A DNA stretch of 64,000 bases from Syntrophomonas sp. (GTDB lineage: Bacteria > Bacillota > Syntrophomonadia > Syntrophomonadales > Syntrophomonadaceae): positions 39,021 to 103,020 of the forward strand of contig JAENYG010000003.1 in the NCBI GenBank assembly GCA_016841875.1. Direction: 5' to 3'. Each line of letters opens with the position of its first letter. The stretch's first letter is position 1. This document shows positions 1 to 8,798 of the stretch, piece after piece. The notes below the pieces were generated by a model. The model was not told where the DNA came from and did not search any database. It was given only the letters and a program-made list of their open reading frames with translations. The translations under genes were made by a program, and so were the position numbers.

Positions 1-290
1 CTTTCATAGGGACGATAGTTCCATCAGTCCTGCCGTGAGTGTTTCTTCTTCCCCGGTATTTACAGTTCCCTCTACTGTTCCATCCGTTTCGTACCCATCA
101 TACTCTTCAGCATGTCACCTGTCTCTGCGCTGGTGATGTTTTCCACATTATTGATCTCTCAGTGCTCAAAAAAATACCATCCCGCCAGAGCTAATAGACT
201 TATAGGCCGAGAATAATTATGTCAAAATCATAATCTGACCGTGCTTTCTTCTTTTTTTGATGACAAGAATTATTCATGCTTACTACCTGT
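1..290 (-). pseudogene. Decayed 5' part of a second NAGPA-like gene
   Basis: No open frame covers this stretch. Read on the minus strand it aligns by eye with the first part and upstream region of the gene at 10963-11960. Shared words in the same order include actgttc-atccgttt-cgtacc, ggtgatgttttccacatta, tgctcaaaaa and, around the lost start, attcatg. Small insertions and deletions break every frame. It looks like the 5' remnant of a duplicate whose other end lies beyond the window edge. The remaining bases to 451 show only the AT-rich leader and the ribosome site of the next gene. Confidence 0.7.
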
Positions 291-451
291 GCCTCTACAT
301 ATCTCTGATTGAAGATATTAATCTTAAAAATCTCTTAAATACTAGGAACGTGATCCGGAATTATCAAGTGGAAAATGGAAAGACCAAAAGTAATTGTTTT
401 AAAATAAATCATCGAATAATAAATATCTAAAGAAGGAGGGGAGGGGATCAG

Positions 452-1150
452 TTGAATACACCGGGTGGTATTATGATAATTACCTATGTCTTGTTGTCAA
501 TTATGAATGTCTGGGCGGCATTCGATCGGAAATGGATACCCTTTTGTGTAAGCAAATCAATGCTAATGCCAGTACTGATAGGAGTTTATCTTCAAAAGAG
601 TATATCCGTAATACCCTGGGTGGTCCTTGCATTATTGTTCGCCTGGTTAGGTGATGTATTACTGCTTAGGGGAGATAAGAGTGCTAGAATATCCTTTTAC
701 AGCACCAGATATGCATTTACCTGCGGCGGTTTTGCTTTTATCATGTGCCATCTTTTTTATATCCTGACTTTCTGCCAGTTAACAACTTCATTTATTGATT
801 GGAAATTAAGCGCGGTAGTGTTCCTGGCGTATATTTTGATTGGCAAGTTATTTTATACACGTTTTGTGCAGAACTCCTTTGGGTTAGATATATCTACAAA
901 AATAGGGATTGGAGTCTATATATTCGCTCTATTGATGATGAGTTTCAGCAGTACCTTAATAGTCAGTCCCCATGAGTCTATTACATATATTCCCTTTGTT
1001 GGTTCGTTATTTTTTATGTTATCAGATTTCCTCCTGGCCATAGGCTGTAAAACCAACCATGCTTTCCGTTACCGTCCCTGGGCTATGGCAAGTTATTTAA
1101 CCGCTCAATTCTTAATTATATGGGGATTACTTTTAATGGAGGTCAATTAA
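452..1150 (+). CDS. YhhN family (TMEM86/lysoplasmalogenase-like) membrane protein
   Basis: A 232-residue, strongly hydrophobic protein with about seven or eight predicted membrane segments. The family signature is visible as LGDVLL at residues 66-71 and a later SDFLLA near residue 191. The family contains eukaryotic lysoplasmalogenases (TMEM86), which cleave the vinyl-ether bond of lysoplasmalogens; bacterial YhhN members have no settled role, so an enzyme activity here is inference. The start is TTG at 452, set by an AAGGAGGGGAGG-type site ending about 8 bases upstream. It is a single gene, convergent with the ABC operon, with 31 bases between the stop codons. Confidence 0.85.
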   Translation: MNTPGGIMIITYVLLSIMNVWAAFDRKWIPFCVSKSMLMPVLIGVYLQKSISVIPWVVLALLFAWLGDVLLLRGDKSARISFYSTRYAFTCGGFAFIMCHLFYILTFCQLTTSFIDWKLSAVVFLAYILIGKLFYTRFVQNSFGLDISTKIGIGVYIFALLMMSFSSTLIVSPHESITYIPFVGSLFFMLSDFLLAIGCKTNHAFRYRPWAMASYLTAQFLIIWGLLLMEVN

Positions 1151-1181
1151 ACCCGGAATTAACGCACTAAACCTATTACTC

Positions 1182-2240
1182 CTACCTCCCCAACTTTATA
1201 TAATATACCAATGCACTGAGCAGAATAATTACCAGATATGCGATCATGAAAGTTATCACCATGGAGCCCCAAAAGCCAGCTATACTCTCAGCCCCCATTG
1301 ATGCATTGCCCACGGCAATTATAGCTGCTAGAACAATCTGTGCTATGTTGGTAGCATTGCCGGACATAAGCATCTGACCGTTGTTTTCCAGGGGGTTGTT
1401 TTGAAAACATTTCACTGCCAGCATAAAAAATAACCCCATCATAAGAATTAACATGAAGGTTTCCAGTGGGTAATTGGGGCAGTATTTAACGACTGCTGCT
1501 GCATTTTGCATATATTCACTATCCCTGCTTATGTAAGCTGGTATAGTTAGATAATGGATTATCATATTCACTTTCGATATGAAAGCCGGGGAAAAATTAA
1601 AGATTTGGATGGTGTTGTAGTTTATAATCATGACCCCAAGCATTGATGGCAAACCTGTGAACAGCATCGCCAGACAGACAGCTGATAGCAGATGTCCGGT
1701 AAAAGAAGCGATCATAAGGCCCAGGCTAAAAAGGGCGAGAAAAGCTGCTGTAGTGAGCAAGGCCCACTTAAAAACTAGTCCCGTACTGTAACTAACTGGT
1801 AGCAGCAGCCCGGCTACAATCATAAAAAGGGCGTTGACTACTATGATTCCCGTTATAGCTGCGCTCCCGGTCAGGAATTTGGCAGTGATAATCTCTGTTC
1901 TGCTTACTGGTGTGCTGACCAGATAGTTCAGGCTCCCTGACCTTTCCTGAACCAAAATGATAACCCCCAGTAAGATAACAATATACATTCCCACCTGTTC
2001 CAAGGTATTATGATATGAAGCGGAAAATAGTCCACTTATGTTGCCCAGTGCATGAGCTACAGTGTATCTCCCTGCATCTGCCCCAAGCAGATCCTTAATG
2101 CCGTATCCAAGCGGTTTAATAAGAGGATCATAACTCATTATTAGGAACGCGGCTAAGAAATACATCCGATTCTGCTGCCATTCTTTCCACAACAGGCCCT
2201 TATTTACCGGCAGAATAACATTTTTAAATGGCGTAGTCAT
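1182..2240 (-). CDS. ABC-2 type transporter permease
   Basis: A 352-residue membrane protein. A cytoplasmic N-terminus (LLWKEWQQNR) is followed by six or more hydrophobic segments, the layout of ABC-2 permeases such as those of YtrB/YtrC-like exporters. The stretch QERSGSLNYLVSTPVSR near residue 100 is the typical cytoplasmic loop of this group, usually seen as ERE-G-L-LLSTPVSR. Its first codons overlap the end of the ATPase gene by 17 bases, so the two are co-translated. It is the last gene of a three-gene operon (GntR regulator, ATPase, permease). Substrate is unknown; in related systems the exporter responds to cell-wall antibiotics or lipid stress. Confidence 0.85.
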   Translation of the reverse strand: MTTPFKNVILPVNKGLLWKEWQQNRMYFLAAFLIMSYDPLIKPLGYGIKDLLGADAGRYTVAHALGNISGLFSASYHNTLEQVGMYIVILLGVIILVQERSGSLNYLVSTPVSRTEIITAKFLTGSAAITGIIVVNALFMIVAGLLLPVSYSTGLVFKWALLTTAAFLALFSLGLMIASFTGHLLSAVCLAMLFTGLPSMLGVMIINYNTIQIFNFSPAFISKVNMIIHYLTIPAYISRDSEYMQNAAAVVKYCPNYPLETFMLILMMGLFFMLAVKCFQNNPLENNGQMLMSGNATNIAQIVLAAIIAVGNASMGAESIAGFWGSMVITFMIAYLVIILLSALVYYIKLGR

Positions 2241-3141
2241 AACTGTAACCCTCCTTTTTCATATAAGTGATAAAAACATCTTCCAGGCTGAGGTTTACAG
2301 GTTCAATAATAGTGGGGTCAAGATCACCAAGGGCCTCTCTGAAAGCTTGTTGGTCACCGCTGGCAGTAAAGGTATAGATTTTACCCTGTTTGCCGACTTC
2401 GATTAAGCCGGGCAGGGAATTAATCACTTTTTCGGCCAGATTATCTGAGGCAAAAACCACCTGCGATTTGTGTATAGAGTTTTTCAACTCATCAATAGAA
2501 CAAGTTAATAGTAATTTGCCCTGGTTTATTACTGCAATATGGTCTGCCGTCTGCTCCAGATCATTTAGGTTATGTGAAGAATAAAGGACGGTTGTTCTTC
2601 CCTCGGCTGCCTCATCTATCATGGCTTTCAAGAAGGCGCGCCGTGCTACCGGGTCCAACCCTGCGGTAGGTTCATCCAGTATCAAAACCCGGGGTCTGAT
2701 TGATAAAGCCAGGACCAGTGCTGCTCTAACTTTCATGCCCCTGGATAAGGTTCTTACTCTTTTACGGGTAGGGATCTTGAAATAATTACACAAATTCCGG
2801 CATTTACTTTCATCCCAGTTTTTATAAAGTTTTTGGGCCAGGATAAACATTTCTTCAACTTTGAACATAGGGTACATGTTAGGGAAATCTGGTACATATC
2901 CCACCTGCTGCCTGATATCCGGGCCTGATTGTAGGATACTTTTACCCATGATGCAGGCATCGCCTCGATCTGGAAGCAGAATTCCCATTAAGGTCTGCAA
3001 GAGGGTAGATTTGCCTGCCCCGTTGGGTCCAATGAGGCCAAATATAGTTCCCTGAGGTATTGACAGGGACAGTTCGTCAATAGCGATAATTCCATCATAG
3101 GATTTTGAAAGTTTACATATGTCGATTGCCGGTAATTCCAT
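2224..3141 (-). CDS. ABC transporter ATP-binding protein (YtrB-like)
   Basis: An ATPase subunit of about 305 residues that powers the adjacent ABC-2 permease. Walker A is GPNGAGKST at about residues 38-46, the signature is LSRGM (degenerate LSGGQ, common in this subfamily), Walker B is LILDEPTAGLDP, and the H-loop is SSHN. The C-terminal 90 residues form the accessory domain typical of drug/lantibiotic-type ATPases. The open frame extends to 3171, but the ATG at 3141 is preferred: GGAGGG lies 10 bases before it, and it starts two bases after the stop codon of the GntR gene. Confidence 0.9.
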   Translation of the reverse strand: MELPAIDICKLSKSYDGIIAIDELSLSIPQGTIFGLIGPNGAGKSTLLQTLMGILLPDRGDACIMGKSILQSGPDIRQQVGYVPDFPNMYPMFKVEEMFILAQKLYKNWDESKCRNLCNYFKIPTRKRVRTLSRGMKVRAALVLALSIRPRVLILDEPTAGLDPVARRAFLKAMIDEAAEGRTTVLYSSHNLNDLEQTADHIAVINQGKLLLTCSIDELKNSIHKSQVVFASDNLAEKVINSLPGLIEVGKQGKIYTFTASGDQQAFREALGDLDPTIIEPVNLSLEDVFITYMKKEGYSYDYAI

Positions 3142-3143
3142 TC

Positions 3144-3539
3144 CTAAATATCCCTCCGCTCTCTTTCCCACTCCTCCATAGTCTCTAAAAACAGGGCTTT
3201 CAATTCATCTTCTCCGATTCCCAGATGAAATGCATCTACTCTGAGTCTATCCAATGAAGGTTTAAGCAGCTTCTTAATTGCTTCATTTCCCGGCGGTGCT
3301 TTACGCTCGGCTATAAAGGTACCGCGAGAGCGCATAGTTACTATAACCCCTTCCTGCTCCAGTTTTTGATATGCTTTGGCTATGGTGTTGGGATTTATGG
3401 TAAGTTCTGAAGCCATTTCTCTCACAGTAGGGATTTTGTCCCCGGGGTTATAAAGCCCTCGGGCCACTGTGTTTTTTATAGCATCAACTATCTGCTGATA
3501 TACCGGGATGCTGGAACGAGGATCAATATTAAGATGCAA
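3144..3539 (-). CDS. GntR family regulator, YtrA subfamily
   Basis: A 131-residue regulator with an N-terminal winged helix-turn-helix (IYNPGDKIPTVREMASELTI region, residues about 35-75) and a short C-terminal helical tail in place of a large effector domain, which defines the YtrA subfamily. These proteins repress their own operon, normally an ABC exporter, as here. The start is TTG at 3539 behind GAGGGTGAT. A perfect 19-base dyad lies just upstream in its promoter and is the obvious self-operator. It is the first gene of the regulator-ATPase-permease operon. Confidence 0.88.
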   Translation of the reverse strand: MHLNIDPRSSIPVYQQIVDAIKNTVARGLYNPGDKIPTVREMASELTINPNTIAKAYQKLEQEGVIVTMRSRGTFIAERKAPPGNEAIKKLLKPSLDRLRVDAFHLGIGEDELKALFLETMEEWERERRDI

Positions 3540-3555
3540 ATCATCACCCTCATAT

Positions 3556-3604
3556 GTACTATTTGTAATAGTACAAGAATATCAAGGATCATCGACTCTG
3601 TCAA
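3556..3604 (-). promoter_or_regulatory. Promoter and GntR operator of the first ABC operon
   Basis: On the minus strand TTGACA (complement of 3599-3604) is followed after 17 bases by TATTCT (complement of 3576-3581). Directly after the -10 box, at the expected transcription start, lies GTACTATTTGTAATAGTAC (3556-3574), a perfect inverted repeat with 8-base arms and a 3-base centre. Such a site would let a YtrA-type dimer block initiation. Confidence 0.8.
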
Positions 3605-3620
3605 TAGAGGTAAACGCAAA

Positions 3621-3704
3621 AGACAGCCTGACGGTTCTTGCATTCAGGGAATTTAACCATGCGTGCTCTTACAAGCGGGAGACGGAAGAACGGTCCCCTT
3701 GTCT
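3621..3704. repeat. Degenerate pair of GAACCGTCCCC-type elements
   Basis: GACGGTTCTTGC (3629-3641) and GAAGAACGGTCCCCTTGTCT (3685-3704) are inverted, imperfect members of the short hairpin family found throughout the window. They sit between the two divergent promoters of the GntR and BlaI genes. Confidence 0.6.
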
Positions 3705-3717
3705 ATAATAAAAACTG

Positions 3718-3766
3718 TTGACATGTATGGATTACATGTGTAAGCTATAGGTATTACATTTGTAAT
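3718..3766 (+). promoter_or_regulatory. BlaI-type promoter/operator
   Basis: TTGACA (3718-3723) precedes two dyads of the TTACAnnTGTAA type, TTACATGTGTAA (3732-3743) and ATTACATTTGTAAT (3753-3766), matching the TACA/TGTA core of BlaI/MecI operators. TAAGCT at 3741-3746, 17 bases from the -35 box, may be the -10 box and would be covered by the repressor. An AAAGGAG ribosome site follows at 3770-3776. Confidence 0.75.
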
Positions 3767-3785
3767 CGGAAAGGAGATTTTTCCA

Positions 3786-4157
3786 ATGCCAACAACACCC
3801 CAAATATCTGATGCGGAATGGCGGGTAATGAAGATTATCTGGGCTAATTCACCCATAACTGCCAATGAAGTAATTGATAAACTGCAAGATAATACTCATT
3901 GGAAGCCCAAGACTATCAAGACTTTGATTCGACGATTGGTAGATAAGAAGGTTTTAGGCTTTCACCAGGAAGGAAAATCCTACCTGTATTTTCCCATAGT
4001 CTTAGAAAAGGATAGTATTAGAGTAGAAAGTGAAATCTTCCTGAAAAAGGTATTTGATGGTTCTCTTAATCTAATGCTGGCCAACTTTATAGAAGAACAA
4101 AGGTTATCAGAAGAGGAAATTGAGGAACTCAAAGGAATTATCGACAGGAGAAAGTAA
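3786..4157 (+). CDS. blaI: BlaI/MecI/CopY family transcriptional repressor
   Basis: A 123-residue repressor. The N-terminal winged helix includes ISDAEWRVMKIIWANSPITA and the conserved WKPKTIKTLIRRLVDKK recognition region (residues about 39-56); the C-terminal helices dimerise the protein and carry the site cleaved when the BlaR1 sensor is activated. Two BlaI-type dyads lie in its own promoter, so autorepression is expected. It is followed after 14 bases by the BlaR1-like sensor gene, the classical pair. No beta-lactamase gene is adjacent, so the controlled function may instead be the downstream lipoprotein or distant genes. Confidence 0.92.
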   Translation: MPTTPQISDAEWRVMKIIWANSPITANEVIDKLQDNTHWKPKTIKTLIRRLVDKKVLGFHQEGKSYLYFPIVLEKDSIRVESEIFLKKVFDGSLNLMLANFIEEQRLSEEEIEELKGIIDRRK

Positions 4158-4171
4158 AGGAGCGGTTAATA

Positions 4172-5767
4172 GTGCAGGGATTTTACCCTATCTTGGACTG
4201 GATAGTAATATCTTCGCTAATGGGAAGCATCTTGATTTTTTTAATTCTTTTTGCCAAATTGGTGTTCAATAATAAGGTGAGCGCCAATTGGCACTATTAT
4301 ATTTGGTTCCTGCTTCTCCTGAGATTGATCGTTCCTTTTACTCCCGAAAGTCCGATAAGTATATATAACCTGCTTATTCATGGTACTGAACAGATGACCT
4401 TTAGCCATTACACTCCTGCCTTCTCGGAGCCGGGCAGTCCATTAATGGAAGCTGGCATCTACGACGGTATTTCAACAGATATTAATGATAATCCAGAACA
4501 ATTATACTCGGGACAGGTGCAGCCGAATGTTATTGATAGCCCGGGGCCAAACGATGGTAATAGTTTTAACTGGAAGGTGGTTTTGCTTCTGGTATGGCTG
4601 GCAGGAGCTGCACTGGCAGCGGGATATGCCATATATGTCAACTTCAAACTCTGGTCTCAAATTCGGCATGAACCCCAATTAGATAATGCATCAATTATTG
4701 AAATAGTACAAAACTGCAAGTCAGTTATGAATGTTTCTGCCAGTATCCCGATAGTGGTTACAAATAGAATTCATGCACCAGCCCTCTTCGGAACGATAAA
4801 TCCAAAGCTGATCCTGCCGGAGAACATAATCAAAAACCTTAGTGATAAGCAAATTAAATACATATGTCTGCATGAATTAGCCCATTGGAAACGAAAAGAT
4901 ATTTGGCTTAACTGGATAACGGTAATATTGCAGATACTGCACTGGTTCAATCCAGTGATCTGGTATGGCTTTTATAGAATGCATCAGGATTGTGAACTGG
5001 CATGTGACTCACTGGTCCTGTCATCAATAGAGCCTGAACAACGCAAAGAATATGGGCATACCATCATCCAGGTATTGCAAATGAGGTTGATACCCCAATG
5101 GATTCCGGGAGCAGCTGGAATGCTGACTGGTAAATCCCATATTGAAAGGAGAATTACGATGATTGCAGATTATCAAAAAAAATCTCTTTTATTTACTATT
5201 GTAAGTGTTATCGTCTTGGCCGCTGTTGGGCTGCTTGGATGTACAAATGCCCAAAATATTGAGGAACCGTCATCAGGAGTTCAAAGCGATACTCAGACAA
5301 AAACAGAATCGGAAACTAATCAAATACTGGCAGGAGCTGTTGAATTGGAAGGCCCGGGAATAATCGTAACCCTTTCAGATTCTGATGTTGGTAACGAAAA
5401 AGGTCCAAATTACTCTATAATTCATGATACAGATATCATTTTAATCCTTAACCATCTTAAAGATGCGGGAGCTGAAGCAATATCTGTTAATGATCAACGT
5501 TTGATATCAACCAGCTCGATAGACTGTGCGGGTACTAATATCCTAATCAATCATAATGTGTGTACCAGTCCTTTCATTATTAAGGTCATCGGTAATCCTG
5601 AAAAATTGGAAAATGATTTACTATCAAAAGGTGGTTATATAGAGATGTTGAGATATCTTGGCCCGGAAGCAGTTATAGAAAGAAGTGAAAACTTGTTAAT
5701 TCCTAAATATGATGGAGAAATCAGCTTTGAATATGCCAAGCTGATTAGAGAACCAGAGCAGCTATAA
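4172..5767 (+). CDS. BlaR1/MecR1-like M56 metalloprotease sensor with DUF881-like C-terminus
   Basis: A 531-residue membrane protein starting with GTG at 4172. The N-terminal two thirds are an M56 (BlaR1) domain: several membrane helices, the zinc motif H234-E-L-A-H238, and the downstream glutamate in DCELACD. This part normally senses a beta-lactam through a C-terminal penicillin-binding domain and cleaves BlaI. Here that sensor is absent. After a membrane segment ending LLGCT (Cys357, lipobox-like), residues about 385-530 match what I know of DUF881/YlxW proteins: GPGIIVTLSDS, a DAGAEAISVNDQRLIS block, CAGTNILIN and a terminal FEYAK. DUF881 proteins are usually separate and encoded near division genes. 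The fusion is the odd feature; the DUF881 assignment is from memory of the family pattern. Confidence 0.82.
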   Translation: MQGFYPILDWIVISSLMGSILIFLILFAKLVFNNKVSANWHYYIWFLLLLRLIVPFTPESPISIYNLLIHGTEQMTFSHYTPAFSEPGSPLMEAGIYDGISTDINDNPEQLYSGQVQPNVIDSPGPNDGNSFNWKVVLLLVWLAGAALAAGYAIYVNFKLWSQIRHEPQLDNASIIEIVQNCKSVMNVSASIPIVVTNRIHAPALFGTINPKLILPENIIKNLSDKQIKYICLHELAHWKRKDIWLNWITVILQILHWFNPVIWYGFYRMHQDCELACDSLVLSSIEPEQRKEYGHTIIQVLQMRLIPQWIPGAAGMLTGKSHIERRITMIADYQKKSLLFTIVSVIVLAAVGLLGCTNAQNIEEPSSGVQSDTQTKTESETNQILAGAVELEGPGIIVTLSDSDVGNEKGPNYSIIHDTDIILILNHLKDAGAEAISVNDQRLISTSSIDCAGTNILINHNVCTSPFIIKVIGNPEKLENDLLSKGGYIEMLRYLGPEAVIERSENLLIPKYDGEISFEYAKLIREPEQL

Positions 5768-5800
5768 ATAACAGCAAATTCAAACAAAGGAGATATAGAA

Positions 5801-6586
5801 ATGTTTAAAAAAACAATAATTGCCGGCCTTATAGCTACCATGGCCGTCACAGCTACCGGTTGCGGCAAACCTGGGGTAGAGCAGGAAAAGTTTGTGTTGA
5901 CAGACAACCTGAAGGTGCAAAAAACACTGGAAGCGGATCTGAACGGGGACAATAGCAAGGAGAAGATTGTTTTTTACGAGAAAAGAGAACATGGCATACC
6001 AGCAGCCTGGACCGTAGTGGTGGACGGATACGAAATGGCGACGCTGGACAGTCAAGACAGCTGCTACACCCTGGCGGACTTCAAACTACAGGACGTCGAT
6101 GGTCAAGATGGACCGGAAGTATTATTCTACCGCTACAACACCGGCAGTTCAGCTGGGCAGTCTCTAAATATCTTTAAACCCGGCCAGGATGGTTGGCGTG
6201 AAATATTCAATGTCTCCAATGATTTTAGTATGGGTGAAGAAAGGTATGAGATAAAGTACCTGGGTAACTATCAGGTAAGCTTCAAGGATCAGAAAACCGG
6301 CCTCGAACACATTATTGAACTGGAAAAAAGTGTTTATAAAGAAAACGAAGCAATGCTTGAGAGAATTTCCACCTGGGTAGATCCCATCGCCGAATACCGG
6401 ATCGATGATATTGACGGAAACGAGGTTAATGAAATCACCACCGTTCAGAGGGTTATTGGGATTGCCCACCCAGACAATATCGCTATCCTCCAAAACGTTT
6501 ACCAACTGCGCAGCGGGGTTTACCAGGCCGATAAAATAATACTTACCAACGCCGCCGGGCAGCTACTGGCTGAAAAAGATCTATGA
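5801..6586 (+). CDS. Putative lipoprotein with FG-GAP/VCBS-like acidic repeats
   Basis: A 261-residue predicted lipoprotein. The signal peptide MFKKTIIAGLIATMAV ends in a TATG-C lipobox with Cys21 as the lipidated residue. The mature part contains acidic DLNGDN, DVDGQDGPE and DIDGNEVNE stretches at roughly 60-, 100- and 200-residue positions, resembling calcium-binding FG-GAP/VCBS-type turns. No enzyme motif is seen. It follows the BlaR1-like gene by 33 bases with its own GGAG site and is probably in the same transcript, so it may be an output of that sensor. A similar but shorter lipoprotein is encoded at 20765-21325. Function unknown. Confidence 0.7.
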   Translation: MFKKTIIAGLIATMAVTATGCGKPGVEQEKFVLTDNLKVQKTLEADLNGDNSKEKIVFYEKREHGIPAAWTVVVDGYEMATLDSQDSCYTLADFKLQDVDGQDGPEVLFYRYNTGSSAGQSLNIFKPGQDGWREIFNVSNDFSMGEERYEIKYLGNYQVSFKDQKTGLEHIIELEKSVYKENEAMLERISTWVDPIAEYRIDDIDGNEVNEITTVQRVIGIAHPDNIAILQNVYQLRSGVYQADKIILTNAAGQLLAEKDL

Positions 6587-6615
6587 TTCCAACCTCGCTG
6601 TTATCACCTTAATTC

Positions 6616-6677
6616 AGGTAAAGAACCCTCCCACACTATCTTTCATAGTGCAAGTCAAGAACCGTCCCCCTGTCTAC
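6616..6677. repeat. GAACCGTCCCC-type element
   Basis: CAAGTCAAGAACCGTCCCCC (6651-6670) followed by TGTCTAC, with a partial copy AAGAACCCTCCCA just before it (6620-6632). The core matches the window-wide short hairpin family. It overlaps the last codons of the M14 peptidase gene and so may have supplied its current stop. Confidence 0.7.
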
Positions 6678-7600
6678 AGATTTCTGGCTGCAATTTCCTT
6701 GATACAGTCAATAGTCCTGGAGCTGAAATTCAGATTATCGCAAAAGCTCTTATCATAGTTGATTTGATCTTCAGTTTTCTTTTCATACGCACCTTCACCG
6801 GAGAAAGGATCTGGAAATTCAACTAAAACAGCTTTGCCCTGGTCCAAGGCCCAACCGGAAAAGAATCCAGGATATATGGCCTCTTCAACTGTCTCATGGG
6901 ATAGACCCATCCCCTCGCAGAATACTGCACAAAGCTCCGGGTCTCCGGCGGCAGAATTGACCCAGCCGTGGAAGTCAATGATAATATCGGGGTTTTCACT
7001 AAGTACCAAATCCCTCAATGCTCGAGATTCTGGCGAAGTGAAGGGAGCCTCTCCGGTCTGGTTGCGCGGATTTTCCCTGACCTTGAAGTGATAATCGAAA
7101 TCCATGTTGATATCAATTCCCTGGGACAACTGGCATCTACCGGGGCCATTGCATGTCCATCCCTCATTAACCCCATCAGGATTAGCGCAGGGAACCACCA
7201 GCAATTCATAATTGCCCAGATCACCAGGATACTTTTTGAAATATTCGATGACATCACTTGCAATATCCACCAATAGCCTTCCATCCTGATAAAAAGCGTC
7301 TTCAAAGCCATGAATAGCAAAAACACACAGAATTTTTCGTTGAATATCAGTATTGTTATTGCTGATCCTGCAGCAGGTGAGTGGCCTATTGTTTCCAGAA
7401 TAACCATATTCCTGTTCCACGAAAGCCACAGCAGTTTCCTCCTTAACCGGCTCGGCAGTCGACTCTTTTTGCTCCGGGCTGAACTCGATCTTATCCGGTG
7501 TTAAGGAATGGTTATTATTCCCATACCAGGAACGGGCTGCAAACAGCCCCGTGCTAATGACAGCCAGCAGCACTAACGCCAGCAGGAGCTTTCTGTTCAT
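6674..7600 (-). CDS. M14 family zinc carboxypeptidase, exported
   Basis: About 308 residues. An uncleaved signal anchor (MNRKLLLALVLLAVISTGLFA) is followed by an M14 metallopeptidase domain. Zinc-ligand motif HGFE (HxxE) is in VFAIHGFEDAFYQDG, substrate-binding ANPDGVN follows, the third ligand is His in IIDFHGW, and VLVEFPD carries the likely catalytic glutamate. Such enzymes (compare MpaA and DL-endopeptidase-like members) trim peptidoglycan or murein peptides, which is inference here. The frame opens four codons earlier at 7612, but that ATG touches the GGAAAGGA ribosome site; the second ATG at 7600 has normal spacing. It converges with the lipoprotein gene. Confidence 0.83.
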   Translation of the reverse strand: MNRKLLLALVLLAVISTGLFAARSWYGNNNHSLTPDKIEFSPEQKESTAEPVKEETAVAFVEQEYGYSGNNRPLTCCRISNNNTDIQRKILCVFAIHGFEDAFYQDGRLLVDIASDVIEYFKKYPGDLGNYELLVVPCANPDGVNEGWTCNGPGRCQLSQGIDINMDFDYHFKVRENPRNQTGEAPFTSPESRALRDLVLSENPDIIIDFHGWVNSAAGDPELCAVFCEGMGLSHETVEEAIYPGFFSGWALDQGKAVLVEFPDPFSGEGAYEKKTEDQINYDKSFCDNLNFSSRTIDCIKEIAARNL

Positions 7601-7841
7601 AAAAACAATCATTCCTTTCCGCTGTGCTCAAGGCACAAAAAGTAATGGGAAACTTTTAAGCATCGGAAGCACTCTGCGAGCACCACAATTGGGGTTCGCA
7701 GGCTCAAAAGTATAAGGAAGAAACTGTGAAGCAGTTTCAACACACCGCTGCAGCGAGGCAGGGATATCTTTTCGCCCCGTTATAATGTCTGATACCTTTT
7801 TTATCTATTCGCAGCCCGACCTGTTAATTCCTGTAATAATA

Positions 7842-7872
7842 TTGACCCCGACCTCAGGTAGGTGTATATAAT
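7842..7872 (+). promoter_or_regulatory. MerR-type promoter with 19-base spacer (merR autoregulation)
   Basis: TTGACC (7842-7847) and TATAAT (7867-7872) are separated by exactly 19 bases, the over-long spacer typical of promoters twisted into shape by MerR activators. The spacer holds the dyad ACCTcAGGT (7851-7859). Transcription would begin near 7879, after any start codon at 7862, which decides the start of the regulator at 7895. Confidence 0.8.
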
Positions 7873-7894
7873 TGTAATGAAGGCAGGTGGTAAA

Positions 7895-8728
7895 GTGAAC
7901 TCCAGTCTGTTTATTGGCGAATTTGCTGAGTTAACCGGGGTTACGGTAAAAACAATTCTGCATTACCATAAAGTTGGTCTACTGGATGAACCCCGCCGTT
8001 CTCCAGGTGGATACCGTCTTTATGGTGCCGCCCATCTGAATCATATGCGATCCATCAAATATCTTAAATCGCTTGGTCTTAGCCTTGGCCAGATCAAGAC
8101 CATGATTGGAACACAAAGTGATCCCCGGTCTATGCGAGCTGTTTTAGAAGCGCTGCAGGGTGAATTATTAACACAGATAAAAACCTTGGAGGAGCGAGTG
8201 GAAAAAATTCAGAATCTACTCAACAAAGAGCCTTTAGACATAGACAACGGGAGGGAAGACCCTCCTACTTTCAAAATAGTAACCGACATACTAGGGACCG
8301 AAGCGTACCACGACTTGCCCGAACTCATGGAACAGGACCGTAATATATATGGAGTGCTCGATGATTTTGACTGGGGACTGGAACACCAGCCAATCTTTCG
8401 CCAGGTGGCGGAATACTTTCAAGCCCACCCCGAAGAATACAGGTTGTTTATCGATTATAATGAGCGGTTTAATGCTTTAATGCACCTGCCCGAAGATGTT
8501 CCGGAAGTGGAGCAGTTGGCCAGAGATTGTACGAGTGTCATGAGGAGTATACCCGTATTAAAGGAATTTTATCTAAAAGAAGGACCTCGGGCTTCTTTTG
8601 AGCCGGTTATCAACGAAATGCTTTCTGACCTACTCTCCCCGGCCCAGGCCAGGTTCTGCAAACTGTGCCAGCAATACCTGGATGAAGCAGCAGCGCCTGG
8701 TGATGAAAACAAGAATTCTTCCGTATGA
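7895..8728 (+). CDS. MerR family transcriptional regulator
   Basis: About 277 residues. The N-terminal 70 form a MerR winged helix (IGEFAELTGVTVKTILHYHKVGLL, then GGYRLYG), followed by a coiled-coil dimer helix (residues about 85-115) and a C-terminal domain of about 160 residues with the acidic NERFNALMHLPEDVPEVEQLA segment, probably ligand binding. The GTG at 7895 is chosen because the promoter -10 box occupies 7867-7872 and AGGTGG lies 4-5 bases ahead. A second 19-base-spacer promoter with a more perfect copy of the same dyad precedes the next gene, so this protein probably activates both itself and that gene. Confidence 0.88.
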   Translation: MNSSLFIGEFAELTGVTVKTILHYHKVGLLDEPRRSPGGYRLYGAAHLNHMRSIKYLKSLGLSLGQIKTMIGTQSDPRSMRAVLEALQGELLTQIKTLEERVEKIQNLLNKEPLDIDNGREDPPTFKIVTDILGTEAYHDLPELMEQDRNIYGVLDDFDWGLEHQPIFRQVAEYFQAHPEEYRLFIDYNERFNALMHLPEDVPEVEQLARDCTSVMRSIPVLKEFYLKEGPRASFEPVINEMLSDLLSPAQARFCKLCQQYLDEAAAPGDENKNSSV

Positions 8729-8798
8729 AAGATACTATATCATCCATACTTAAAAAAGGTGAAAATAATCAGCCTCCAATAATTTGATAGAAAAGTTA

